NCBI GenBank assembly: GCA_003427395.1
Contig: BFEA01000114.1
Location: forward strand, 1,415,488 to 1,453,115
From: Chara braunii
Lineage: Eukaryota > Streptophyta > Charophyceae > Charales > Characeae
Length of the DNA stretch: 37,628 nucleotides
Direction: 5' to 3'
Translations under genes and position numbers: made by a program
Notes under the pieces: model-generated
Seen by the model: only the letters and a program-made list of their open reading frames with translations
The model's database searches: none
Told to the model about the DNA's origin: nothing
Part shown: positions 27,132-37,470 of the stretch, piece after piece
How the letters are laid out: every line of letters starts with the position of its first letter
Numbering within the stretch: position 1 is the first letter of the stretch

Positions 27132-28350
27132 TTGTCAGATCACTCCAAAACGTTGGATGACATTTCTTCCAAGTTGGACCGCCTCTTTACTCATTTGCAG
27201 ATTCCACCTACTCTATCCATTCCTCCATCTCCTGGGAGTCCCAAAGTGAGACCCCAGCAACCCCCACAATCCAGACATACATCCCCTCCCTCTACGCCCA
27301 AGTCAACAACACCTTCACATCCCTCAGCTCCATTTGATTTTCAGCGGCCCAAGCTGACCCCTCCACCTATGTTCTCAAGTGCGGACCCTAAGGTGGATGT
27401 TGCAGATTGGGTCACTGCACAACGAACCTACCTGAGTGGGTTCAAATGTGATGAGGATGTAAAGGCGAGTGTCATCCTTGCTCGCTTGGAGAAGAGCGCA
27501 TTGAAATGGTGCACTTCCACCTCCAGCAAGCAGAGAAGATGAAAATGGTTGATTGGGCGCAGAGGCTGGGGGTGGTTGGTTTTCTGCAGGCCCTGCAAGA
27601 TAGATTTTCAGACAAGGAGCAGGCGAGGAAAGCAACAGACAAAATTATGCGCTTGGGCCAGAAGAAATTTGATGGCGCCCTGTCTAAACTCCATTCAACC
27701 TTTGAGAGTCTCACCTCGACTCCTGGGTTAGAGATGAGTGAGCATGATCTGCTCATTCGTTTCTTGAGAGCAGCGACTGAGCAATACCAGCTTGCTCTCT
27801 TCTCTCAGGGCCATAAGGACTGGCCGTCCTTTGGCAGAGCAGACCTGGACTTGGAGTCCAAACTCCATGTTCAGAAAGCACCTTCTGAAGGAAGGAAGGG
27901 ACCCTCCTCAAAGGGGCGAAGAAGGAGGAAGGGTGCCCTATTTGTTGCTGCAGCTTCCAGTTCTGATGATGATGCAACATCCCAGGGTGGGACCCCCCAT
28001 CTGGAACTGCTACTTCATCTGTTGCAGATCCTGCTGTTCTTGCCCTGGCTGATGCTTTTATGGGTTTGACTAAGGGCAAGGCCCGAACCCAGAAAGCATC
28101 AATTAGCAGCAAGGGGAAAGGTAAGCGACGTGCCTCTTACCTGGTGCCCAGAGAGTGCCTTCACCACGTGACGTCCGCTGAGCCCCTTGATCCTTCCACC
28201 TTACCCTAGCATGCACTCAGGATCGAGGAGGGGTTTTGGAGGAAGAGAAAGGACAGGGGAGTCTGCTTGAGATGCGAGGGGGACCATTGCTTGAAGGACT
28301 GTCCCAACATGCCTCACAGGTCTACAGGCAGCTCTAGTTCAAAACACTAG
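27132..28350 (+). pseudogene. Element B: Gag capsid and zinc knuckle (frameshifted)
   Basis: The first piece (27132-27542) has a Pro/Ser-rich linker, then PKVDVADWVTAQRTYLSGF, typical of Ty3/gypsy capsid. The second (27506-28069) has LQALQDRFSDKEQARKATDK and LIRFLRAATEQYQLALF, the capsid C-terminal part, then a basic stretch. A third phase holds a knuckle C-L-R-C-E-G-D-H-C-L-K-D-C at 28264-28302, spaced CX2CX3HX4C, one residue shorter than the canonical CX2CX4HX4C. Gag would form the particle and package RNA; here at least two frameshifts split it. Confidence 0.8.
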
Positions 28351-28570
28351 AGCAGAGAGAGGTGGAAGCAGCAGCTCCTTCCACTAGTGCTGATTCACCT
28401 TCTGACGAAGAGAATCTTCACATTCTCTCGCTGGTTCTGTTTTTGGAGTTGCACCTTCAGGGTCCTTTGTTTATGAGGATACTGAGTTGGATGAGATGTG
28501 GGAGGAGGATGATTCTCAGTGCCTTGCTGATTTTTTCCTGTCTTTGCGGGAAAGGAAAAAGCATAGGTCA

Positions 28571-29161
28571 TAACTCATCCTACTTCGACCCTCCATACTG
28601 GGAGCCAAGTTCAAAGGGCTCTTGGACTGTGGGCCCACACGCAATTTCATGTATCCCAAGACAGTTAGCAAACTGCACTTGAATCAGAGACTAGTGAAGT
28701 TGCGACAGCCTATTGAGGGTCGCATTGGCGACTCCTCCACAGTCAGGATCACAACTATTGTCAAGGGTCTACTAGTGACCTTCGACAAGCAGGGGGAAAT
28801 CAGGCATCGCCTGAATTTCTATGTGTTCCCTGATGTTTCCTTTGACCTTGTGTTCTCCATGCAGTGGCTGAGTGCCACCAATCCTAGGATCAGCTGGCGG
28901 ATTCCTAGGGTTGAGCTTCCTGACCGGCATGGGGTCTATCGCCCTTGTTTGCTTGCTGATGAGTACCATTCGGCCAGTAGCTGTTTTTGCATGCGTGCTC
29001 GCAACTTTATGCGGCTCTCTTGCCAGACTGACCACACTCGTCTGTTTGTGGCCTATGTCAAACAGACTGATGTGGAGACTGTTCCCTGTCCTTCTCAGAT
29101 TCAGCAGGTCGTTGACCGGTTCTCGGACCTTATGGAGGAGCCTTACTGGACTTGTCCATAG
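28571..29161 (+). pseudogene. Element B: aspartic protease and linker
   Basis: The active site reads KGLLDCGPTRNFM, with Asp at 28625-28627. Asp-Cys-Gly replaces the usual Asp-Ser/Thr-Gly. It is followed by FDLVFSMQWLSATNPRISW, the region corresponding to 'D-ILGM-WL', and the linker TRLFVAYVKQTD. The frame closes at TAG after TCP. The RT continues in another phase, so a frameshift lies near 29150. Confidence 0.8.
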
Positions 29162-29164
29162 GCA

Positions 29165-29720
29165 AACCAAACATAAGATTGAGCTCCTGCCTGGTTCGGT
29201 CCCTCCCAAGGGCCGAGTCTACAGGATGTTCCCTGCTGAACTTGATGAGCTTAGGAAACAGTTAGAGACCCTGACCAGCAAGGGTTGGATCAGGCCCAAC
29301 ACATCTGAATTTGGGGCATCAGTCCTCTTTGTTCCAAAGGGGAATGGTGAATTTAGAATGCTGAATTCAGAATGTGTGTGGACTATAGAGGTCTCAATAA
29401 GATCACGAAGAAGTCCACAAAGCCTCTTCCTCATATCGATGACCTGTTGGATATGGTGCAGGGATGTACCATTCTTAGCAAGATCGACCTCAAATCTGGT
29501 TATCATCAGATTGAGATGGACCAGGTATGGCACTTATGAGTATCTGGTCATTCAATTCGGTCTCTGCAATGCCCCGACACCTTCCAAACAGAGATGCATC
29601 GCATACTCAGGCCTTACCTGGACAAGTTCGTAGTTGTCTACTTGGATGATATCCTGGTATTCAGGCGTTCTGTTCAGGAGCACGCGCAGCATCTGGCTGT
29701 GATCCTCCAGGCCTTACATG
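29165..29720 (+). pseudogene. Element B: reverse transcriptase (frameshifts, deletion)
   Basis: The first phase carries HKIELLPGSVPPKGRVYRMF and KGWIRPNTSEFGASVLFV. Near 29370 the phase changes to VDYRGLNKITKKS and ILSKIDLKSGYHQIEMDQ (motif A Asp). The text then jumps from MDQ to RYGTYEYLVIQFGLCNAP, losing roughly the KTAFRT segment and changing phase. It shifts again to MHRILRPYLDKFVVVYLDDI with the YLDD box. Catalytic Asp residues are all still encoded. Confidence 0.88.
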
Positions 29721-30435
29721 ATAACCGGTATAAGATCAACAGGGAGAACTCCTCTTTTGGAGTTCCCTTTGTAGTCTATCTGGGTCATGTCATTTCTGGA
29801 GAGAGGTTGGCTCTTGAAACAACGGAAGTTGCTGCTGTTCAGGACTGGCCAAAGCCTGTTAACATTCGTGATGTCCGGTCTTTCTTGGGTCTTGCATCTT
29901 ACTACAGGAAGTTCATTAAGAATTTCTCGTCCATTGCAGCACCCCTAACTGACCTCACAAAGAAAGACACTTCCTTTCTTTGGACATCAGAGTGTCAGGA
30001 GGCTTTCACATGTCTCAAGGAGGCCTTGATTCGTGCTCCTGTTTTGAAGTTACATGATCCTACCTTGCCATTTGTGTTATCCACTGATGCGAGTCACTAT
30101 GGTGTTGGAGAAGTACTTCAACAGGATGATGGGAATGGTCTTCAGCCTGTCGAATATATGAGCAAGAAGATCAAAACAACGAATTTGCAGGACTTCACCT
30201 ATGAGAAAGAGCTCTATGCTCTTGTGTCAGCGCTCAAGCATTGGAAGCACTTCCTCTTAGACAGGCATTTCAAGATCTTTTCAGATCACTCCACCCTTCA
30301 GTGGATGAAGTCCTAGGGAGAATTGAATGACAAGCTTCCTCGCTACATTCAGTTCATTGACATATTTTACTTTGAACTGAAGCACAAGAAGGGCTGCTAC
30401 AATCGAGTAGCAGATGCCCTTTCTCGTAGGTCTGA
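29594..30435 (+). pseudogene. Element B: RT thumb/connection and RNase H
   Basis: A long open stretch from YLDDILVF through YLGHVISGERLAL and RSFLGLASYYRKFI to RNase H: STDASHYG (Asp), TYEKELYAL (Glu), FSDHSTL (Asp), RVADALSRR (Asp). All four RNase H acidic residues are intact, unlike element A. A TAG at 30314-30316 after QWMKS interrupts; a CAG (Gln) is expected there. The same phase then continues through ELNDKLPRYIQFIDIFYFEL. Confidence 0.9.
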
Positions 30436-31528
30436 CGCTCTCTTTCTGATCTCCTTTACTCACTCTTTTGGAGAGAAGACTCGTCAGACCATTGCCCGTT
30501 TGCTGCCGCAAGATCCGATTTTTGGGCCCATAGTTAGGAATCTTCAGGATGAACCTGCCTCTGAACCAGGATATACTCTGGTTTCAGATTTGCTGTATAC
30601 TTGCAGCAGAGGTGAGGAATGTCTATGCATTCCCCAGGACCGCAAGCTGAGAACACTCCTAATATCAAGAGTGTCATGATGCTCGTGGTCACTTCGGTGC
30701 CCTCAAATCGTATGCAGCCCTGTCGCGGCGCTTCTTCTGGAAAGAGATGAGGAGTGACATGTTGCACTATGTGGAAACCTGTGAGTTATGCCAGAGGAAT
30801 AAGGTGGTACGCCGACTTCCCCTTGGCTTACTCAAACCACTACCCATCCATGATGCTCTTGCACAGTCAGTGTCCATTGACTTTACTGATCTGGGTAGGA
30901 CCACGCCTCGTGGCATGCGTCAGGTATGGTATGTGTGGATCGATTCTCCAAATATGCAGAGTTCATCTCCTTACCAGTTGAAGCACGTGTGCCTGCTGTT
31001 CAGGCAACCTTTGCTGAAAGATGGGTTACACATCATGGACCACCCACCTCCATAGTCAGTGATCGAGATCCTAGATTTTGCAGCAATGAATGACAATCCT
31101 AATGCAGGGATTACCTTCATTCGCGCCTAGACATGACATTTGGTCGTCATCCTGAAGCCAATGGTCAGGCTGAAGTGATGAACCAGATTATGTTTCAGTT
31201 GTTGCGTCCTGTGATCAGTCCAGACCAGCAGGACTGGGATCTCCATCTAGGTCGTGCACAGCTTGTGTATAACACGTTTATACACTCCTCTACCGACTTT
31301 ACACCCTACCAGTTGCACTGGGGGCGTGAGCCACGACAACCTCTTGATGATGTCATCGGCAAGGCTACCCCCACATTGACGCCTGAAACTGCAGAGTTCA
31401 CCAGACGTTACCGTGTGAACATAGAGCGCGCCTGTGCCAACCTGCTGAAAGCTCAAAAAGCTATGATCCAGCAGGCTAATCGGCATAGATGTCCCTCTAC
31501 TATTCGCACAGGTGACTGGGTGAGGTGA
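30436..31528 (+). pseudogene. Element B: integrase (frameshifted)
   Basis: The zinc domain HDARGHFG...ETCELCQRNK spans about 30670-30800. The DDE core has the first Asp in SVSIDFTDLG, the second in SIVSDRDPRF and the Glu in FGRHPEANGQAEVMNQ. Between the first and second Asp the phase changes (near 30930), and stops plus another shift lie at 31085-31130. The last part (31133-31528) is an open stretch through DFTPYQLHWGREPRQPL to TGDWVR-stop. Confidence 0.87.
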
Positions 31529-31532
31529 CTGG

Positions 31533-31985
31533 GTGTGGGTACTCAGTTCTGAGTTGTCACGGGTGGAGGACATTTCACCTAAGTTGTTCCCACGGTATAT
31601 GGATCCATGGCAGGTTTTAGATACAGTGGGAGTTGATGCCTTTGGACCATCCTACGTTGTGGATGTCCCTCGGCATCTCCAAACCTACCCTGTCTTCCAT
31701 GCATCCAAGCTGTTACCATTCACCTCATCTGATGCATTCCCAGACAGGCCTCCTTAGTTTGGTCCCCCTATCCCTGGCAAGGCATATGAGGTCGAATCCA
31801 TTGAGGACGAGTCAAGTACAAGTCCAGACGAGGAGTACCTTGTGAAGTTTTCATACCAGCCACATACTGAGAATCGCCGGTTTACTCGCAAGGAACTTCT
31901 GAAAACCGCAAAGTCCGTTGTCCTTAGATATGAGGCAGCACAAAAGGGAGAACCCCTTCGTTGTTCTGCACGCCTACGCCCTTAG
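31533..31985 (+). pseudogene. Element B: integrase C-terminus with chromo-like domain
   Basis: It carries LSPKLFPR-like sequence, then HLQTYPVFHASKLLPF (the standard integrase C-terminal motif) and a TAG at 31755-31757. In the same phase it continues YEVESIEDESS, EEYLVKFSYQPHTENRRF and a basic tail ending RLRP-stop. The E-V-E-S-I-x-D ... EYLVKF pattern matches the first two strands of a chromodomain, with the usual W-x-Y region altered. It would bias integration toward specific chromatin. Confidence 0.75.
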
Positions 31986-32003
31986 CTCGGAGGTCCTCGC
32001 TCC

Positions 32004-32017
32004 GGGGGGAGGGTAGG
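32004..32017 (+). other. Polypurine tract of element B
   Basis: GGGGGGAGGGTAGG lies immediately upstream of the 3' LTR, the expected position and composition for second-strand priming. Confidence 0.8.
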
Positions 32018-32019
32018 TC

Positions 32020-33283
32020 CGCAATGACTTGCTGGTTTCTGGTTGCCTGTAGCCTCTCTTGTCGAGGCTGTACTATAGGTGGTATAGATTCGTAATTTTG
32101 TTTGGCTGAGGGCTAACCGAGAGACCTACCTCTAGGAAAAATTCTTGAGGGACATATCTGTAAATTCGAGAAAATACAGGCCCGTACTAACTGAAATTGC
32201 CTACAGCTACGCTAACTGCGAATAGCAGACCCGGACTACCCCTAGGATAGATAGGCCTTGTGGGCCTAAGCTGATAGACGGTTTTATAGCCTATAGCCGG
32301 GTTGGGAAAGGCCCTAGAGGCCGAAACTGAAACGGTACCGGTCGGTCCAGTCAGTCCGGTCTAGGTCGTGTCTAGGCTAGTGTAGGTTATAGAGAGAACG
32401 AGGACATCGGTCCAGGGCTTTTGGTAGTTGGTACCGTGTACATCGCAACTGTGCAACGCATGAAGTGGAGTGGTGACAACTTCAGCGTTGAGGAGACAGA
32501 CATAGTCGGACCTGCGGAGCGTCGGCCATAGCTGGGGCCTGCGCTGTACTCTGACAGCACGCGGGGCTGTTCAAAGGTTCGGGCTATCTGAAGTCTGCTG
32601 GAGGCGAGAGAAGTGGTGACCTGCTGGACCCTCTTCCGGAGTAGGGTTACAGGGTGTGGTACGCTGCAGCCATAGCTGCAGCTTCTTCCTCAGAGTTTAT
32701 CTTGTCAGGAGAGGTGGCGCTGCTGCAGATTTCCACCCGGGAAGTCAATCAACACTTCATCATAATCAGGCACTGTGGCGCTGGTCTTCTTCTTCATCCT
32801 CTGAGAGGTGCTTGGCCTCAGAGGCCTGTTTCATGGTGGCGCTGCCTTCTGGAGGCTGTATCTGGGTGGCGCTTGATGTTTCAGGGGCTCAGGGGTAGTG
32901 ATAGCGGTTACTCGGGGTTGGGGAGTGAGGCGCTGCTCAATTCTGAGCAGCGCACTGTAGTTCTGGGGTTATTCTGACAATTTGAGACTCTGAGTTTAAT
33001 AAGCAGTGTTGATACTGGGTGTGAACTATCTTTGCTTCATTGTTTCTTGGATGTGATGTACTCGGCTTTCTTTGTGACTGGTCGTAAGGATTATGTGGAG
33101 TGAAGTGCACTTTCAGTGTTCTCTGTCATATCGCATGGTCAAGTCTTCCATTGTGTTTATCTCTCCCTGTGCGGTGTGATACTCCCATCCTCTCCCCTTC
33201 CTTTCGGTGTATGTATGGGCATACCTGGAAGTCTATGTGTGTGGGTGTTGGTCTTTTGACAACAAGCAACCAGGTTCATAACA
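32020..33283 (+). repeat. 3' LTR of element B
   Basis: 1,264 bp matching 23965-25229. Its first base is C where the 5' copy has T, so the TG terminus is mutated. It ends TTCATAACA and is followed by TAAC. Confidence 0.95.
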
Positions 33284-33743
33284 TAACCATCTTAGTACAG
33301 ACCCGTCATGTGCCCAGAATCCGGCCAGAAAACAACGTGCAACGGGCAGGCCGATTAGAGAGCCCTTCAAGGCTAATCTCTGGAGGACGGTAGACCCGGG
33401 AGACGAAGGGTGGGTCTAAACAGAAGGTTCGGCAAAGGTGGGGGGGGGAGGGGCGGGGGTCCACGTGGATGGTCGTGGGAAAAGCAAGGGGAACCAAATC
33501 GGGAAGCGAAGCCTCCGAATAGCTGGATGTGCCCGGAGTCTTCGGTCAGAATTCCAACACCTGCGACTCCTGTACCGCAGCTAGCCCAGGGAGCTGCAAC
33601 TCAACCCCCCTCACCTTCACAACCCTCTCCATAGACGGTAAATAGGGAAGGAGTTTCTGCAAAAGAACCGGACCCTGAAAATTACATTTCATCAATTTGT
33701 AAGCGTTCTCAAGGGGTAGTTTTGTCAAGCGGTCCGGGTCAAA
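33284..33743 (+). other. Start of LINE-derived region, G-rich 5' part
   Basis: Sequence downstream of element B with a GGGGGGGGGAGGGGCGGGGG run near 33440. The open frame at 33410-33634 is Gly/Arg- then Pro/Ser-rich. It may be the start of the LINE ORF1 region but shows no domain. Confidence 0.35.
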
Positions 33744-34289
33744 GTGCATACCAGTGTCGTCTCAAACCGTCTCTCGGGAGCAAGTAACTGCTCACCTGAA
33801 GGAGGTACCACCAACAAGGATAGTGCAACTTTGGTCCCCCTGCAGGTAAACGATCATGTCCAACGAATGGACCAGGATGAAGAGGGGGACCAGGAACAAA
33901 CTGACGAACAGAAGCACCACCTAATAAGAAGAAAGAGGAGGGAAAAAAAAAAAAAAAAAACTTTTCGGGGTGGGGTCCGTCAAAATTCAGAACCCAGGAC
34001 AGTAGGGGTAGCCTTGGCCTAACAGGACCCTCAAGCTGCAAAAGGGGAGGAAATGGAAGTGCAGCAAGGGGAGGTGCCCCCTGCAGGAGGGCCAGATCAG
34101 CCGAGTAAAGCTGCAGCAACAGACGTTGAGGATCTGTCACACCTGCAGGAGAACGCACAGGACCCCTTGAAGGATGCGTTTGGCCCTGCTCCCGTGGAGA
34201 GGTGGAGGGTCCACAAGTTCCCTCTAACAGTCCTATGCAAGATGCTACTCTTTCTGCTCCAGAGGACGAACAGTCCCAAATTCCACTAA
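33744..34289 (+). pseudogene. LINE ORF1-like fragment, hydrophilic
   Basis: Two consecutive plus-strand frames (33744-34022 and 34053-34289) are rich in Asp/Glu/Gln and Lys/Arg (VQRMDQDEEGDQEQTDEQKH) and contain a poly-A/poly-Lys run at 33941-33960. The position upstream of a LINE endonuclease suggests ORF1, which in this class binds element RNA. No RNA-binding or zinc-knuckle motif was recognised, so the assignment rests on position only. Confidence 0.35.
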
Positions 34290-34318
34290 AGCAAAAGGTT
34301 ACTCAATTGGCAGAATGA

Positions 34319-34570
34319 CTATTCCAACAGCTAATATTAAATTTTCGAACAATCTCCGATGAGTTTTGGGACGCAATTTATGTACAGCTGGTGGATATGC
34401 TCATTGGCAGCCCAAATTTAAAAGAGGTGTTGCAGAAAGGTCTGTCGTTGGGATCCCATTGGCCAGCAGTTAGCCAGTTAATGCTGACTCCAGTAATCTC
34501 CAAGTCCCGTCCCCCTTCCTCACAGGCAGATGCAGAAAAGGAAAATGAGAAAATTCCAATTTGGCCTTAG
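34319..34570 (+). pseudogene. Open coding-like fragment without start, LINE ORF1 region
   Basis: An 83-codon stop-free stretch between a TGA (34316-34318) and TAG, with ordinary protein composition (TISDEFWDAIYVQLVDMLIG, then LKEVLQKGLSLGSHWPAVSQ). It has no ATG at its start. It probably belongs to the same ancestral ORF as its neighbours, displaced by frameshift. Confidence 0.4.
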
Positions 34571-34734
34571 TGTCGTTTAAAATGGCACATCGAGCAGGAG
34601 GAGAGGGCATGTCCTTGATTCAAGAGGATTAGCAGTTCCGCTGCATATGTTTCTTCTCTGGAAGAATCACAAACAGGCCAAGAAGAAGATAATGCAGAAA
34701 ACGAAATTGTTAATAATCAAAAATAAATTTTAAT

Positions 34735-34735
34735 A

Positions 34736-34775
<40 letters not shown>
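34735..34775. repeat. (TAA)n microsatellite
   Basis: A run of AAT/TAA trinucleotides of about 40 bases following an AATAAATTTTAATAAAT stretch. Confidence 0.95.
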
Positions 34776-35548
34776 GTGATAATTGATAACCCTAGGGAGG
34801 GAAATAAACGCTCTTTTCAGGGAGAAGAAGAAATCATCTCGGTGGAGGATTTATCTGAGGATATGGTTTATCATAAGACTGTGGACCAGCAGATGCAGAT
34901 TGGGAAAATGCAGCAACCAATACTGCTGCAAATGCCAGTAGAACAGCAGCAGGATCAGCAAATGGGGCACCAACAAGGTAATGGAAATGGGGACAGGGTG
35001 TCTCTTTACACCCGGGGGCTGCAGCTACAAAATGGTGATATGCAGCAATCGATAGTGTTACAGTTATCCGCGGGTCAGCAACAGGCCCAACAAGTGGGAC
35101 ACCAGGCCCATGGAAATGAAAAGGGGGAGTTGGGACACCTCACTTGTGACCCACAGGTGACAACAACTGCACCAAACCCAACAGGCACCACTTGAAGTAC
35201 GGTTGATCAGCTGCGGGAGAAGCCTCTGCAGTCTCAGTGACAGAATCATCTGCCGCAACAACAATCTCAGTTGGAGGTAGAGCACACACTGATAGATGTA
35301 CAAAGTCGGCAGAGTATGCAGCAGACACACTTGCCGGAACTGGGACAACAACAGTCTCAAAAACAGCTGTCCCAGTCACCGCAACAACAACAGCCCCCTC
35401 GGACCAAGGAAGAGTGCGGTACCTCAGGGCCAGAATAGTCCGAGGGGGCTCATCTCCTTTCCGCCCCCATCATGCAGGAAATAAGGAAAAGGTGGAAATT
35501 ATTAAATTAAGGCATTTGTTGGAAAAAGGGCAGGCGGCTAAAGCATAA
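34776..35548 (+). pseudogene. Gln-rich LINE ORF1-like fragment
   Basis: The frame 34776-35195 is Gln-rich, with imperfect repeats of the type MQQPILLQMPVEQQQDQQMG and MQQSIVLQLSAGQQQAQQVG, suggesting internal duplication. It ends at a TGA. A second frame (35237-35548) continues in a Thr/Ala- and then Arg-rich composition, ending KLRHLLEKGQAAKA. No domain recognised; placement upstream of the endonuclease is the only hint of role. Confidence 0.4.
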
Positions 35549-35972
35549 TCATCCAAGACAAACCCAATGGGGGAGTTACCTTGAGGGGCTGGTCCACGTA
35601 TATGGAATATCATGGTGCAGCCGACAGAACTTTCAAACGAGATTTACACGATTTTCTGTCAAAGCGCTATGAGCCAGGCCCTCAAGCGCCCTCACTGGAT
35701 GGTGAGATCGGGCGCAGATGACTAAAAGGGACACTTTCGTACGGTTCGAAGATCAGAAGGAGGCAGGACTTCAGTGGTATACTCACACAGGCCTGTTGGA
35801 GCTCCAATGCCTCAAGATTAAAGCCAATCCTACATGGGCGGTATCAGATGTACTGACGTTTTTGTGCTCAATCTTACGGAGAGGAATTCTGCAGACACCC
35901 TTTCACTTGGACACTAGTGGCTGGGGTGCGACTATGACGTGGATTGGGCAACAAGGGGTACGGAAGGGGTAG
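35545..35972 (+). pseudogene. LINE-region coding fragments upstream of endonuclease
   Basis: A stop-free stretch at 35545-35721, in the same phase as the endonuclease start, reads IIQDKPNGGVTLRGWSTYME and then YHGAADRTFKRDLHDFLSKR. The following frame (35718-35972) reads LLELQCLKIKANPTWAVSDV and ILQTPFHLDTSGWGATMTW before TAG. Both have protein-like composition; no family was recognised. They may be the C-terminal part of ORF1. Confidence 0.4.
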
Positions 35973-36054
35973 AGGGTTCTAACTCACGGAAGGAATGGAG
36001 GCACTCCAGGTCTATTAGGGGAAGAACCGTTTTTGACATATAGCTACTACATCA

Positions 36055-37075
36055 GTGGATTTGGATTTGAGATCTCTTAATCTGAATGGGCTTGCCACGG
36101 CAGATGCGGATAAGAGAAGAGCCTTGATAGAACAGCTCAAGGGGGTAGGTAGTCACACGTGGCCAGACCTCAAATGCATACAGGAAACCCACCTCACAAA
36201 CTCCCCGGAACACCAAAGGGCTCATAACATTGCATGGCCTTTTCAAAACATTAGTGCTCCAGCACCTAGAAGTGGCTCAGGAGGAGTGGCTATATAAATA
36301 CCCCCGGAGTCACGGGCAGATATTGTGTATTGGGCGGCAGACAAACAACAAGGTCGTTGGGTCTCCGACTCTCTGCATTAATTATGTTAGAATTATAAAT
36401 ACTATGTGTAATAAAATTAAATAAATGTATATGGTCCAAATCTAGGCTACGAGACGGGCCGTCCGGGTGACCTTGTTTGCCCGGGCGGCCCAGCCGTGCA
36501 AGGGCCAAAGTAGATCCCAGCAAAAAGAAAAACAACAAATCGACAAAATCTGAAACAAAACTATGTTATGCAAAAGCAGCAAAATAATAAAGTGAACAAT
36601 TTTTGCCTCAGGGTCACAGGGAAATTCTTTACCAAATTATCCCAAATAAAAAATAAAAAATAAAGTTAAAAAATATTGTTTTTTGTTTTTCAATTTTTTT
36701 TTTTTTTTAACTCGGCCGGACAAGTGGTCCCGGGCCACTCTGGTAGCCTAGGACCAAATGGTCCGCAGGAAAGGATTAATTTAATTCAGGACATCGGAAC
36801 GCAAATCCCTCATGGGATACCAGTCGTCATGGCAAAAGATTTTAACGCAGCTCCTGCTAGATGGCTTGGATCGTTGGAAAATACCCTCTCCATGTCCGGC
36901 CTGTATAGAAGAAGACGAGCAAATCATAAGAAGGTTGTGCGATGCGGAGCGTCTATACAACACATATAGACGATTTTTTCCTCAAGTGTGCTTATTCACT
37001 AACATCCGCAATAGTGTACACCGCATCAATCTAGGTCCAAGATAGATCTTATTCTAATTTTCGAAGACCTTGATC
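36055..37075 (+). pseudogene. LINE ORF2: APE-type endonuclease, interrupted by a MITE
   Basis: The N-terminal motif reads LDLRSLNLNGLATADADKRR, with the metal/catalytic Asn. PDLKCIQETHLTN follows, with the catalytic Glu in QETHL. After the inserted element at 36442-36751 the domain resumes with GPQERINLIQDIG and IPVVMAKDFNAAPA (Asp-Phe-Asn box, GDFN altered to KDFN). Further on SKIDLILIFEDLDRAL matches the SRIDxI-type motif. Phases change several times. The family enzyme nicks target DNA to prime reverse transcription. The order and motifs indicate an L1-like LINE; the RT itself is not in the window. Confidence 0.82.
36442..36751. mobile_element. 310-bp hAT-like MITE inserted in the LINE
   Basis: The left end CTAGGCTACGAGA and right end, reverse-complemented, CTAGGCTACCAGA are inverted repeats, with GC-rich subterminal sequence on both sides and an AT-rich core. 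Flanking octamers GTCCAAAT (36434-36441) and GACCAAAT (36752-36759) match at 7 of 8 bases, a target duplication length typical of hAT transposons. Removing the insert brings together YGPN and GPQERIN of the endonuclease. Confidence 0.85.
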
Positions 37076-37470
37076 GCGCATTGCTATGGGCAGTCATCTT
37101 TCCCCAGAGCCCATGACCAGGGCAGACCATGAGATGTATGTGGCACTCCTCTCCTTAAGGAAGAAACCTGACCAGGGGAAGGGATTCTACAAACTTAACA
37201 CTTCTTTGTTAGGCCAGAATCAATTCAGGCAATATGTCAGGGATGTGTGGGTTTATTGTCAATGGACAAAGGAAAACCACGATCTCCTCAAGAGCAATCC
37301 AATGAACATCCAATAACAAATGCTGAATTACGAACTTCAAGAGCAATCTAATGAACATCTTAACCAGGCGAGCATTTTAGATTTCCAGAACCAACTTTTA
37401 ACCTTTGTTCAACATCGTTGGCAAGAGCATGTTGTCAGAGGAAAATTATGTAATGACCCGCCAAAGCACA
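37076..37470 (+). pseudogene. LINE ORF2: linker between endonuclease and RT
   Basis: The frame 37086-37316 includes GKGFYKLNTSLLGQNQFRQY and VRDVWVYCQWTKENHDLL. This is the typical 'G-G-W-LN-SLL-d--f---i' segment that follows the endonuclease in L1-like ORF2 proteins. In a shifted frame, protein-like sequence continues to about 37450 (FQNQLLTFVQHRWQEHVVRG). The short tail RLRTLLISG near 37470-37495 resembles the RLRTLLIS motif of gypsy integrase instead, so the LINE may end there. Confidence 0.7.

Larger units (their letters stand above)
23965..33283 (+). mobile_element. Ty3/gypsy LTR retrotransposon B (degenerate)
   Basis: A full-length plus-strand element: 5' LTR 23965-25229, PBS, long leader, Gag, protease, RT, RNase H, integrase, chromo-like tail, polypurine tract, 3' LTR 32020-33283. 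TAAC (or ATAAC counting a shared A) lies on both sides as target duplication. Its proteins differ clearly from element A in Gag, protease (DCG rather than DSG) and linker, so it is a separate lineage. Multiple frameshifts and stops make it non-autonomous. Confidence 0.95.
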
